DNA of 63,921 bases, taken from Diplocarpon mali. Taxonomy: Eukaryota; Ascomycota; Leotiomycetes; Helotiales; Drepanopezizaceae. A program made the position numbers and the translations under genes. Positions 1 to 11,524 of this stretch are shown piece after piece. The first letter of the stretch is position 1. Each line of letters starts with the position of its first letter. The stretch covers positions 52,386 through 116,306 of the forward strand of contig JAENRP010000114.1 of assembly GCA_024741835.1 (NCBI GenBank), in the 5' to 3' direction. The notes below the pieces were generated by a model that saw nothing but the letters and a program-made list of their open reading frames with translations, was not told the origin of the DNA and searched no databases.

Positions 1-299
1 CTTTTCACTTATAGGCCAGGCCCAGGAGTTAGAAAACGAAACTAGTAAAATAAACAAATAAGCTATAGAGTTGTAAAAAAAATAATTAAAAATAGTACCA
101 ATCTAAATATCAATTTTCCTTAGTTCTCTTTAAGGGATAAGGAGAACTATTACTAAATAATACTCTTTTTACCAAACGACTACTTCTTCTTATAGTATCA
201 CTATTAATATCTAACGAGATAGGTCTTAATATAGCAGGAGCTTTAATAGTTTAGGCAAATGCTAGTATGCTTTAATAGCTTCTACTAATAGGGAAAGAG

Positions 300-3200
300 A
301 CTTATATAATAGCATTATTATTATTATTATTGTTATTATCCTTAAGGGAATTATCAGTAATAGAGGAAAAGGAGGCAGGAGATTCTATAAATACTACTTC
401 CTTAGCCTTGCCCTTTGCTAAATCAAGTTGCAGGCTAGGCCTAGGAGTTATATCAAGGGTTTTTGCATAAGGCTTCTTAGTGCTATACTTCTTAAGAAGT
501 ATTGTCTTATTAATTAAGTTATCAGCTTCGATATAGTCATCTATATCTTTGGTCTTTGTCTAAGACTTATCGCTATACAACTATAGCTCTAGTTATTAAA
601 CCAGCTTTTAAATACTGGTAAAATCTTTAAAAAGTTCTTATTTATACTTCTTTAAATATGCTATTAGCTAAGATATATCTTTTGCAAACAAATCCTTTAT
701 AATCATTACTATTAATAGGTTATTCCATAATTGTCTTCTTATAAAAGCGTCTAATAGTAGACTACCTTTTATTATACTAAGTATTATATAAAACTTGGCT
801 AAGGATTCTTTAGTAATACTCTATCTTGCTATACTTGGTTTCTTTATATAGATAGAATTAATAATGAATTCTTTTAAGTTAGCGTTATTCTTAAGTGATT
901 TATTACTAATAACTTCTGTATAGTTGTTGCTAATAGTAAGAAAACTACCCTTTTTAAGTTCTCTATCGAAGTCTAGGTTAATAAAGGTGCCTTATCTTAT
1001 AAATACTAAGAATAGAATAGTCTTATTAGAAATATACTCCTTTAGAATTATTCTATCCTTAGTATTTAATTCTTTTTATTAAGCTGCGCTTTATACTAGA
1101 TTTAGTAAGATCTATTAAAAGTTCTTAAGACAATAGGGTATAAGTATAGATGACTTATAAGACTTTTCCTATATAGCAAATTCTCTAGTCGATTATTTAG
1201 CAGTAGGGATTATATAATAGTCAATAGTTCTACTATTAAGAGAATTGACTTGCAAGCTAGGCCTAGGAGTCAATCTTACAAATCTTAAGTTAGCGTTAAT
1301 CTTAATAGAAATAATTCGCAAATAGTAGTCAATACCTATAAATTATATAGGCTTAGGATACGCTACTAGCTTATATAAAGAATTATAATAAGTTAATAGA
1401 GCACTAAGATATAGACTATAGTATATTCTTAAGGTCTGCTATATCAAGCTATAAGTTATATTATAAAGAAAGGTAGAAGGAAGGGAAGGCCTTTTATCAA
1501 AAGTCTGGAAATAATATTAGTATATTTATAGCTCTTCTTATACTAATATTAAAAAGGAATTCTTTCTATAGTTACTAGCACTATATATACGTATAATGCT
1601 TAAGAAGGTATAACTTAACAACTTAAGCATCTTTAAAAAACCTTTGGTATAAAGCGATATTAAAGTATCTTTAATTAGTATAGTCTTATATTAAGCGGGG
1701 GCTTAAGCGATATTATAGAATAATTTAAAGGCCTTAGGTGCTACTCTAAACTTGGAGAAACCTAACGATATATCTTTCTTGATTTAGTTAGCCCTTCTAT
1801 TGCTAGTGGCTACAATTGCATAATTTCCTAAATGTAATAAAAATAAGGTTAGGTTAAGAGCGGTGCAAAATTTATAAATATTAGATAATACATCTTTATT
1901 AGTAAGGCCTATTATTACTAATCTATAGTACTATATATATTAGCGTTTATAAAGAGTATAAAATTTTTCGAAACTAAAGTCTTTAAACATCCTTATTACA
2001 AATTTGCTTAGTTATATCTTTATCTCTAGTATTACTGCAATCTTAAATCTATCGCTATATTAAAGTATTATCTTAATATTAAGGGAAACTTTATAGCACT
2101 TTATAAAGATAATTGTTATACTATTTTCTAGCTTTTCTTTAAGGATATAGTAGGCGCCTTTCGATTTCTTATACTTAATAAAGAAATGTATAATATTGTC
2201 TATAGAAAATTCGTCTTATTATAGCTTTATGATTTATTTAACGGCTTTTACTATTACTTCTTATACTAGTAAAACTTCTCCCTGACCTTCCTTTTTCAAA
2301 CGCTTTATTATTGACTTATAGAATTTCAAAACAAATTTTTATAGGTCTTTAGAAAAGGTCTATATAATATCAGATGTATCCTTCTTAGTATTATTAAAAA
2401 TTTCTATTATATTAGTGATAGGGTTATTCTCTTTGTTTGTCAGATCATCTTTAGAGTCTATATTATTATATAAGATAACCTATAAGCCAGGCTTACGAGT
2501 CAACTTCTTTACTACTAGTGTTTTAAGTATTTAGGGCATCTTTAAAGATAGTAAATCAAACTCGTCTAAGTCTGATAATTAGTGATCGCAATAGTTAGCT
2601 ATTTGAGTTCTAGGTATTACTAGCACCTTTGGCTTAGGGACATCCTCCTTATATAGTACTTCTACCTATAGACTAGGCCTATAAGTCAATTTAGGCTTAC
2701 TTATCAATTCTACTACTATTAATAGTAACTTTAAAATAGTAGGTATAATAAATTCCCATCTTTCTATTTTATTATTAAAGTAGTTTATAGTATACTTAAT
2801 TAGATATATCATCTTATCTTTTATAATAAGTAAACTATATTAAGACTGTTATAGGCTAAGGGTATTTAAAATGGTTTAATCTAAGAGTACTAAATTATCG
2901 TACTATAATAGAGTGTCTTTTATTATCTAAATGGCTAAGTGTATAATAGTACTTAAGAAACCTATAAATTTTCTATCTTACGTACTATTTCCTTATAACT
3001 TTTTCATACCCTCTTAGATAGTAAAATGATTTAATACCTATATAGCCTTTGCTACTAGTTGGTATATCTTAAAAATTTTACCAAGCCCCCGTAGGGCATT
3101 ATTAGTAGTAATATTAGTTATAAAGTGTATTTGAAAAAGTGTACTATAAGTGCTACTTATAAACTGTAATAATCTTTTTATATACTTATTTTTCTTATCT

Positions 3201-3600
3201 CGATTCTTTTAAAATAGATCAATTGAATTAGTATACCCTTGATATTCTTATAGAAATTTTTCGCAATCGATTCCCTTTATCTTAAGCTTATTCTTAAGAA
3301 AATCATTAAAGCCTAAAAATCCTTCTTTAACTGCAGAGATTCTATAGTTTAATACTTTAATAGATGAGTTTAAGAATACCTATTATTCTATTTCACCTAA
3401 TATTCTATAAGTGCTTACTATATCTTCTAATAATCTTAGTAACTTGCCTTCCTATAAAAAGCCACCCTTTAACATTAGCTTATTACTAATGGTATTTATT
3501 GACTTACTGCCTAAGGCAATAATTGATATACTCTTCTTAAGTATAGCTTTCTTATTTGAGCTTAGTAGTACTATAATGAATTAGTTAGCAAGGGATAGCT
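300..3600 (-). pseudogene. RIP-mutated long reading frame of unknown origin
   Basis: On the minus strand a single phase can be read for several kilobases, interrupted almost only by TAG and TAA, as expected when CAG, CAA and TGG codons suffer C-to-T changes. Four copies of a TPRPSLQV-like peptide (codon starts at 2686, 2500, 1270 and 448) all fall in the same phase, which argues that no frameshift separates them and that this was once one open frame. Legible stretches include GLTNKDVLSNIYKFC near 1900 and LRGLGKIFKIYQLVAKAI near 3050. I do not recognise the family. It could be a transposon-encoded protein or a captured host gene. The exact ends are not visible and the window edge lies just beyond, so it may continue outside. 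Confidence 0.5.
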
Positions 3601-5289
3601 TTAAATAAAGAGATGATTATTTAAGAAAGATTAACGATATAAGAGGCCTATATTAGAAAAGATTAATAACAGAAAGATAATAGTAGTTAGTACTAGTATT
3701 ATAGGTTTAGTAGGGTTATAGAAAAAGTAAAAAAAAGTAAAATCGTAGTATAAAGAGAGGCTTATTTATAGAGTTTTGGAATCGCGCTAATGTATAAAGG
3801 AAAAGTAGGTATAAAGAGGCTAGGAGTAGAAACAAAAGTAGGATATGACTTATATAAGGACCTATAATTGGTAAATGATAATTATCAAAGGTAAGGATAA
3901 TATTTCAAAGGTAAGCGTTAGAAAGTTGTATATAAAGGAAATAATCAAAGGATAGATTATATAAAGAATAAAGTAAAGTAAAGAATATATATAAAATAAA
4001 ATAATAAATAGAAAATAAAGAGGTGCTAGTATATAAAAAGTAGATAATCTTAAAAAAATTCAACTTTTAATTTACAATCTCTTTAAATAGTTTTGAAAGG
4101 GGGGGTAGACTTGATTCTCTAGGCTTAAGTCGATTCAATTATCAGTTCTATTATTACTTTAGAGTCTTCTTCTCTTATATTAGTTCTTATTTCTTAGCGA
4201 TTTCTTAGCTTTAGGGACTTCTTTTAAAGGATCTTCTATTAGTACCCTTAGATTTAGTGACCGAGGTTTATCCGAACTATCTTATAGGCTTAAGCCAGCT
4301 GAGTCCAACCTCACTCGCAGGCTAGGCTCGCGAGTCAGTCTTAGCGTTTCTAAGCTTAAGGGTAAAAATAGGAGATTAGTTCCTAAATTAGGGTCTAATA
4401 CTATACTAGCGTTTTAGTTTGTCTCTTTTCCGAATTTTCTTATAATAATGCCTTTATTAATTAGTGTATTAGGCTTTTAGATAGCATTTACTTTATCGCG
4501 CTATCCTTAAGACTTAAGTCTATAAAGAAGCGACTTAGTATTTATAACATTCGTCTAGGCCTTAATAAGGGCATTAAAGAGCTTCTGATTATATTTTATA
4601 AAGTGGATTTTCAATTCGTCTTTATTAAGAAGAAATAACTCCTATACTTCGATTATAACTAATAGATCCATTTAAGAGCGTTAACTAATAATGGCTTTAA
4701 AGAGGCTACTATAGTTCTTAAGATAAAAAGCTGCCTTAAAAGGTGCAGTAGTTCTACTTGCGTTAATCTATTAAGGTACTAAAGGTTACTTTAAAGTAGA
4801 GATTAAAAAGATAAAATCGGAGATTCAAGTCTCATTTTCTAAAGTATTCTTATTAAGGATAGCTATATAATCATTATAAAAGGCTATAAAACCACTAGTC
4901 TTATAAGAATTATCCGAAAGCATTTTAAAAAGGTATCCCTATTTTATTATTACTATAATTGGATTGCTATTATTAGTAATAGGTCGCAAGATCTCCTTTT
5001 GCTTCTATTTTACAATCATTTAAGTTAGTTGAGATTTTGAACTAAGTGCCTAAGAAGTCTATCGACTTATCTTTTTTGCAAATAAAGTAAGTTTTATATT
5101 CGATTAAGAGCCGACTTACCTATTAAGGCTTTTAGAAGCTGGCCCTTATCCAATCGGTAGGATCTAATAATCTAAGACTTACTATTTAATAAAATTAACT
5201 CGCAGGCCAAGACCGCGAGTAAAAATCGGAATTTCTTTATTAGTAGCACTTATATCTCTCTTTATTAAAATGACTTAATTATAAAGACT
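3601..5289. other. AT-rich RIP-mutated relic sequence
   Basis: Strongly AT-rich, with few CA/TG dinucleotides by eye. Both strands show partial open stretches, but no domain could be named. Copies of the quasi-palindromic motif lie at about 4312-4336 and 5198-5220, with a weaker one near 4281-4305, in the same orientation as elsewhere. A run of seven or more G occurs near 4099. It is probably the flank or internal part of another degraded transposon, perhaps cut by insertion of the Copia element to its right. No intact gene is present. Confidence 0.4.
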
Positions 5290-5617
5290 AAGGCCAATTA
5301 ATTAAAGAGGTTTAAGGTAGGCTATAAGCTAATAGGTTCCTCTACTTCTTGCTATTATAACTAAGAGGTAGAGTCTATAATACATTCGAAGGACTTATTA
5401 AGTAAGACTGAATATTATATTATATTGAGCTTAAGTGAGTCGGCGCAGTAGGTAAAGGAAACTTCTAAAGGTCGATAGTCGATATATTAGTAAGAGTTAG
5501 GGAAGGAAGGTTACCCCTTTTTTACTTATAGCTATATATATGTCAATATCCTACTGATTAAGCAATAGGGTTATATAATAATATATTAGAGTGATAGCTA
5601 TATTACCTATCTTAATA
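5290..5617 (-). repeat. LTR of minus-strand Copia (3' LTR)
   Basis: The stretch 5420-5617 aligns almost without gaps to 11330-11524. Shared blocks include AACTTCTAAAGGTCGATAG, AAGGAAGGTTACCCCTTT and GAGTGATAGCTATA. Most differences are C/T or G/A, as RIP would give. Weaker similarity continues leftward to about 5290, where the boundary is uncertain. A clean target-site duplication was not identified. Confidence 0.65.
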
Positions 5618-8600
5618 CCCTTACTTAGACCTTACTCCGATTGACCTGCAGTTAGGAAAATAATAACTATCCTTTTACGCTAATCTAACTCTTAAGTATC
5701 TCTTTAAATTAAAAACAATTAATTAATAGCAACCTTTATTAAAATAACCAATCCTACTTGCGAGGTGGGATTAGGAGTTAAATTTCTAAAAGCGTTCCTT
5801 TATAAGACTATATGACTTGACTCGCGGTCTAGGCCTAGGAGTCGATTTAAAAAAAAAACTTTACTCTATAAGACTATATAACCTGACTCGTAGGGCGGGC
5901 CCAGGAGTCGTCCTTAAGCCTGCTAAGCCCCTACTATCTTCTACAACCTTAGTATATCTTTAAATGCTTTAAACTTTGCAACTATCTTTAGTAGCTTTAT
6001 AAATCCATCTACTACTATTCGATCGATTAGGATATAAGTAATCGATAACTTGTTCTTTATAATAAGGTTATAAATAAAGTAGTAGGCAATATTAATATAT
6101 TTCGATTGCTTATATAAGTATAAATTCTTTATAAGTGCAATTACCCTTGTATTATCTGCTTAGAGATTAATATAGTTCCTATTTTATCTAATATACTTAG
6201 TAAAACCTATATCTTTTAGAACTTAGGCGATCTATAATCCTTACTTGCAATTTAATGATATTAATATATATTTAGCCTTAGTGCTTGCAATAGCTATTGA
6301 TTTCTACTTCCTACTTCCTTATAATATAGGTCTGCTATATAGTATTGCTACGCTTTTAAATATACTTTTCCAACCTTTTATATTTGCCTAGTCGGAATTG
6401 GTATATACTTTAAGCTTTGCGCTTATATATTTCGTTAGTCTATATCTTACCTTTTATATAATTATCAATCGAAGGTACCTTTTAAGTCGCTTAACTATAT
6501 TCTTATATCGAATTGTCGGATCCTTTAAGTTCTAATTAAGTTGCCTAATGATAAAGGCGATATCTAGTCTTATATATACTATAATATATATAATTGCTCT
6601 AATATCCTATTAGTACTTCTTTAAATCTCCTCTTTACTTATTTTTATTAATAGGCTCTAACTTATTATACTTTCCTTCGATTGGAGTACGCTTTGGCTTA
6701 AAGTTAGGAGTATAAGTAGAGAGTCCTATTCAGTTTAGGATCTTTTTAATATACTACTCTTAATCTAACTAGAGTTCTTAAGTAGAGCGGTTCCTTATGA
6801 CGCAAATGCTAAGGATCTTATAAATTCCCTTTAGATCCTTAGTATTAAAACGTTTCCGAATTATTATAAAGAACCAATTTAATTAAATAGTTGTTTTCAT
6901 AGCTATAGCAATATCGTTAATATATAGTAGCAACTTGATTCTACGCTTAATATAAGTAAATAAACAAGGGTCAGCTAGGCTTTAAACGAATCCTATTTCT
7001 ACTAGAGTAAAGCTATATAAGAGGTTCTAATTATAAGCTGATTATTTAAGCCTATAGATACTATGGAGTATATAAAGGGAATGGCTAGCGCGTATAGGAA
7101 TACTATTAGGTCAGGAGAGAAAAATCCGTTCTTTTATAATCGCTTTAATAAATATATTTTTAATATTATACTATTTATATTTAAGGTCCTTAGCAGCTAC
7201 TATTACTATAAATATATAAAGGGTATCTATGCGAACTATCGGCGCAAATATATTAAAGTAGTCTTCTCTATACTATTAAGAGAAGCCCTTAGCTATAAGC
7301 CTTACTTTATAATATTCTAAGGTCTTATCTATATATGTTTTAATTATAAAGACCTACTTTATTAATACTAGGTTTATATCCTTTGGCGTTAGTTCCTTTA
7401 TTTATATGCTATTTATAATAAGAGAGCTTATCTCCTCTTAGATTGCCTTATTCTATGCTGCTCTATTCTTTAAGTCGTTAATAGCTTTATCGTACGTCTT
7501 TAGAAGAGAGATTTTCATTATCCTCCTAGCGGTTAAGAACGCATTATCTTTGTCGAAGCTCTATTGGAGTTCGAGCTTATAGATCCTATGCGCTATTATG
7601 GCCTAGATACGCTTGGACTCGCGTTTGTTTAAGGTATCTTCTAATTCTAGGTCTCTATTCCTCTTTAAAGGCGTAGGTTCAGCTATAGGTTCTATAGGCT
7701 TATTATCTAGGGAACTGCTTTCTAGTAGTAGAGGCTTATTATTACTTATACCTATTTTAAGAATATCCTTTATTATAGGTACTTTAATTAAAGGGATGAT
7801 AATATTAAAGTTATTCTATACTTTAAGCAGTTCGCGGACAATAGGAATAGTCTATTCGGCCTTTAGGCGATTAGTAGGTTATCGATCAGCGGGTGCGCTT
7901 AATATACTTAAGCTTAAAGAAAGGGGTTATTAGTTCGGCTTGATAGTATTACCGTTGAGTGGTATACCTTGCGAATCTCTAGGTATATAGAGCTTTAAGG
8001 ATAGCTTCCCTCTATTTTGAGATTTATTAAACTCAATTATTAAAGATATAATTACTTGCCTTAAGTTTAGCGTATATACTATCTATTGCTTTATTATCTA
8101 TTTAATATACTTAATAAATATATACTCTCTACCTCGGTCTATTAGCTTCTTACTCTTTATACCCGCGGGCTAGGACTTCGAGCTGATATAAGAGTAGTAG
8201 ACGCTTTTAAAGACGTAGATATAGTCTAAGCTTAGTTTCTATTTGAAATATGCCTTATATAGCGATATTTGAGTGCTATTAACTATTAGTCTACTACCTA
8301 TTCTATTTCGCAAGTATGCGTTTGCCTTAACCGCAAGGTCCTAGAATTCCAGTAGTAGGTTAGTATCTTATAATAGAGCGCGATAATTAGTCTTTGCTTG
8401 CTAGATGCTTCGCTTAGTAATGCTATTTTAATAGGAACCTTTGTATATTATAATTAGTTTATAGCAAACTCCTTATTTTGCCTATTTATTAAGCTTTGCC
8501 CTAATCTCTAATGCGTTATTAGACCTAATAGCTATTAGCTTTAATTGGGTTTAGCGTTTCTCTATCACTTTCTAAGTTTCCAGCTTTTCTATAAATTTAG

Positions 8601-9019
8601 ATTTAGTCTTAGCGCAAATGGTTTATATTTATTAAGTAGAGTTATCTACTATTTAAGAAAACTAATTATTTCCTTTAATTAAGGTTATAAATAGTCTAGT
8701 AGTATTAATAGATATTAGTATTAGTATTAAATCTTTCTATAGATTAAGCTTAATTTGCGTTTGATTTTAAAGTTTTATTAGCTTGCAAATTCGGTATATT
8801 AAATGATCCTTTAGTACTTAGATCTTCTATTTTAAGGTTGAGACCTTATATAAACCCTTTAATTTCTCTAGCTTTAAATATGCGAATCTTCTATATATTA
8901 GCTAATACTTTAATAGGCTTTTGGCTTTTAATAGCTTTAGTAGCCTATTATTAGTCGATACTTTATTATTAGCAGTTAAAAAGGACTAATGATAGTAGTT
9001 CAAGGTTTTGCTATTTTCT

Positions 9020-9402
9020 AGTTGCGAGCCCGGCTTAGGAGTCGTTTTTAGTAAAACCGCAAGATCTACTCGCGGTCTTAGCTTAAGAGTCGTCTCTAAT
9101 AAATTCGCGAATTTCACTTGCAGTCCTAGCCTAAGAGTCGTTATTAGCGAATTTGCAGAATCTACTTGCGGTCCTAGCCTAGGAGTTATTTCTGCCAAAT
9201 TCACTTATAATCCTAGCTTAAAAGTCATCTTTAAGGATACTTTGCACTCTACTTATAGTCCTGGCTTAAGAGTCATTTTTACGAATTTTACTTGCAATCC
9301 TAGCTTAGGAGTCTATCTATTCTCCTTATCCTTACTTAATTGTATTAGGGCGAAGAGTGCACTTTCCTTAAAGGAATCCACTTATAAGTCTGGCTTAAGA
9401 GT
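9020..9402 (-). repeat. Eight-copy in-frame tandem repeat (TPRPSLQV motif)
   Basis: On the plus strand, units starting ACT(C/T)GC..., with a core like CTAGGCTTAGGAGTC, begin at about 9020, 9068, 9116, 9164, 9203, 9251, 9290 and 9380. The steps are 48, 48, 48, 39, 48, 39 and 90 nt, all multiples of three. Read on the minus strand they encode TTPRLGPQV-like peptides followed by short linkers (for example FANLLE), within the same orientation as the Copia pol frame. The steps in whole codons show that the array evolved as coding sequence. The same motif is dispersed at about 11-35, 427-450, 1247-1271, 2479-2502, 2665-2688, 4312-4336, 5198-5220, 5756-5779, 5819-5843 and 5885-5909. Confidence 0.8.
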
Positions 9403-11004
9403 TAATTTTTATAATATTACCTTTAAGATAATATAAAGTCTATCTTTGATTTTAGCCTTAAAGATCACTTTATAGTTATTATTTATAAACTATATAAATT
9501 GATTATTAAAAACTCTTATATAATTTAACTTTATATAAATCTTATAATTAGATAAAAGATTAATACTTAAGCTAGGTATAAAGAGAATATTTTATAAAAG
9601 GAAAGAAACGCTAGCGATATTCATCTTTATTATACTTATCGAATCTATATATAACCTTTTACTACTAACCTTAATAAAGCGCCTTTTTATTTTAGTAAGC
9701 AGGCCTTTAAATAAGTAGGATTTATTAATCATATATACTATATAATTAGTATTACTATACCAGTCGGATTCAAGGATCTTACAAAGATCGGCTTTTAAGA
9801 CGTAAGTATCTTTATTATAATTATCTTTTAAATTATTAAAAGTAGATTTAGGTTTAAATAACCTATTATTATTATTAGAAGTATTTGCTAAAGTTTTGGT
9901 TAAATAGCCTTTTCCTTTGCCTTTCTTTAATAGTTACGGCCTTCGGCGTAATAAAGGCAGTTTGCTTCTTAACTTCTACTTTAATTGCTTCTTAATATTA
10001 AAGCTAGCGACTATATCGATCAATTGCCTTTTAACTTTATAATTAGTAATATTATAAGCACTATTATAGAAGTAGCATCCCTAATAAGCTTAAGGGCTTA
10101 TCCTACGCTCCTTCCTCTTCTTAGGCTTATTATTGCCCTATAACGCAGCATTTGCCGACTTAGAGCGTCCTTCAAGGTCTTACTCAATAGTTCAAAGGAG
10201 GTCGATCTTCTTATAGATCTTAAGATTAGGTTAAATAAGAAGAGATTATTTTATAATAGTAAACTTAAGAGAGAGACTATTAAATAGGAAACTAAAAAGC
10301 TAAGTTTCTCTAAAAGTTATAGCTATCCTAGGATCTACGGCTCTTACTCTCCTTCTTACTTTATATAATATAAATTAAGCAGAGTTTATATTTATATTTA
10401 TATCCTTACTATCTTTATCTTTTCTATATTAAAATAAAGTGATTTGCTATAATAGATACTAAGTATTAAAGGCAGTTATCTAAAAGTATTTTACCTTTAA
10501 TATATCCTATCTTATCTTCGCATTATTATAAACTTAAATAAAATCTTAGTCTTTATTACTTAAACCTCTATTAATCTTAAGCTTGCATTTAGCTAAGGCT
10601 AGCTTATACTCCTTCTCCTTTTCTATATTTAAAATCTACCTTTGGGATTCTCGGTTATTATCTACTAAAGCTCTTAGGCTAAGCTTATTTAATATATCTG
10701 GCAAATCCTTAGCAGTTATATTAGCTATTAAAGTGGAAGTAGACGAATCAGTAGAGGGAGTATAAGGGGCTATTCTCGCGTATTTAATAAGTGTCTTTTA
10801 AATTGCCATTTTAATGCCTTTACTCTTAAAGTAAAGCTTTAAATCGTCAAACTATTATTACTAGTTCTTCCAAGAGAGTTAGAGGTCTTTAAGCTTAGTA
10901 TTTCGATCGGAATCGGATGCTATTACCGTTTCAAATAGAATTGCATTTAAAATCAAATAAATTAAATAGTTAAGGGCACTCCTTCTATCGAAAAGTTAAA
11001 ATGA

Positions 11005-11220
11005 TTAAATAGCGGGTATTATAAAAGTATTAAATAGAGAGGAAGTCCTCTTATCGAAAAGGATTTTTAAGCTATAACATAGGGAATCACACCTCTTATA
11101 AAATATAATAAAGCAAGGAATCACACCTTTTGCAGTACCAAAGGGGTTATAGAGCAAGGAATCATACCTCTTATAATATAGGTTAGCTAAATAGGGAATC
11201 ATACCTCCTATTCGCCAATT
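11005..11220 (-). repeat. Leader tandem repeat GAGGTRTGATTCC
   Basis: On the minus strand the motif GAGGTRTGATTCC recurs at least four times (near 11194, 11156, 11115 and 11082), spaced by about 33-42 nt, just inside the 5' LTR. This is where the primer binding site and the start of the gag leader would lie. The repeats may be part of the leader structure. Their function is unknown. Confidence 0.5.
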
Positions 11221-11524
11221 GCTCGCCTTTTACTATAAGTCTCGTTCAACTTCCTACTAATAGTTATAGCGCAAGTGCTTTCCAAAGGAAGTTAATAATC
11301 TATTATCGGTCTATCTAAGGCTTATAACCTATTAAGCTTAAATAAGTCGGCATAGTAAGTAATAGAAACTTCTAAAGGTCGATAGTTGATATATTAGTAA
11401 GAGTTAAGGAAGGAAGGTTACCCCTTTCTTCCCTTTAGCTATATACGTATTAATATCCTACTGACTAAGCAGTAAGGTCATATAATAATATATCAGAGTG
11501 ATAGCTATATCACCTATCTTAACA
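11210..11524 (-). repeat. LTR of minus-strand Copia (5' LTR)
   Basis: Partner of the repeat at 5290-5617. The outer end at 11524 reads TGTTAAG on the minus strand, keeping the canonical TG that the other copy has lost to RIP. The inner end near 11210 is uncertain. Confidence 0.65.

Larger units (their letters stand above)
5290..11524 (-). mobile_element. Ty1/Copia LTR retrotransposon, minus strand, RIP-degraded
   Basis: Two direct repeats bound the element (about 5290-5617 and 11210-11524). The outer end reads TGTTAAGATAGGTGATATAG on the minus strand. Reading the minus strand from right to left, the aspartic protease region is legible at about 9560-9790 (relic of the WxxDSGAxxHM segment, then NILFIPSLSINLLS). 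The RNase H tail is at about 5940-6130 (KYINIAYYFIYNLI, then DRIVVDGFIKLL). The order protease first and RNase H last is that of Copia. Integrase and reverse transcriptase should lie between but are badly decayed. Stops are TAG/TAA, consistent with RIP. An in-frame tandem repeat interrupts the protease-integrase stretch (9020-9402) and three more copies sit near the 3' end of pol (5756-5909). The element is non-functional. Confidence 0.72.

Noticed and set aside
8986..9436. Plus-strand 142-codon ORF over the tandem repeats
   Set aside because: It is the antisense of the codon-periodic array; the Copia frame and the other motif copies are read on the minus strand.
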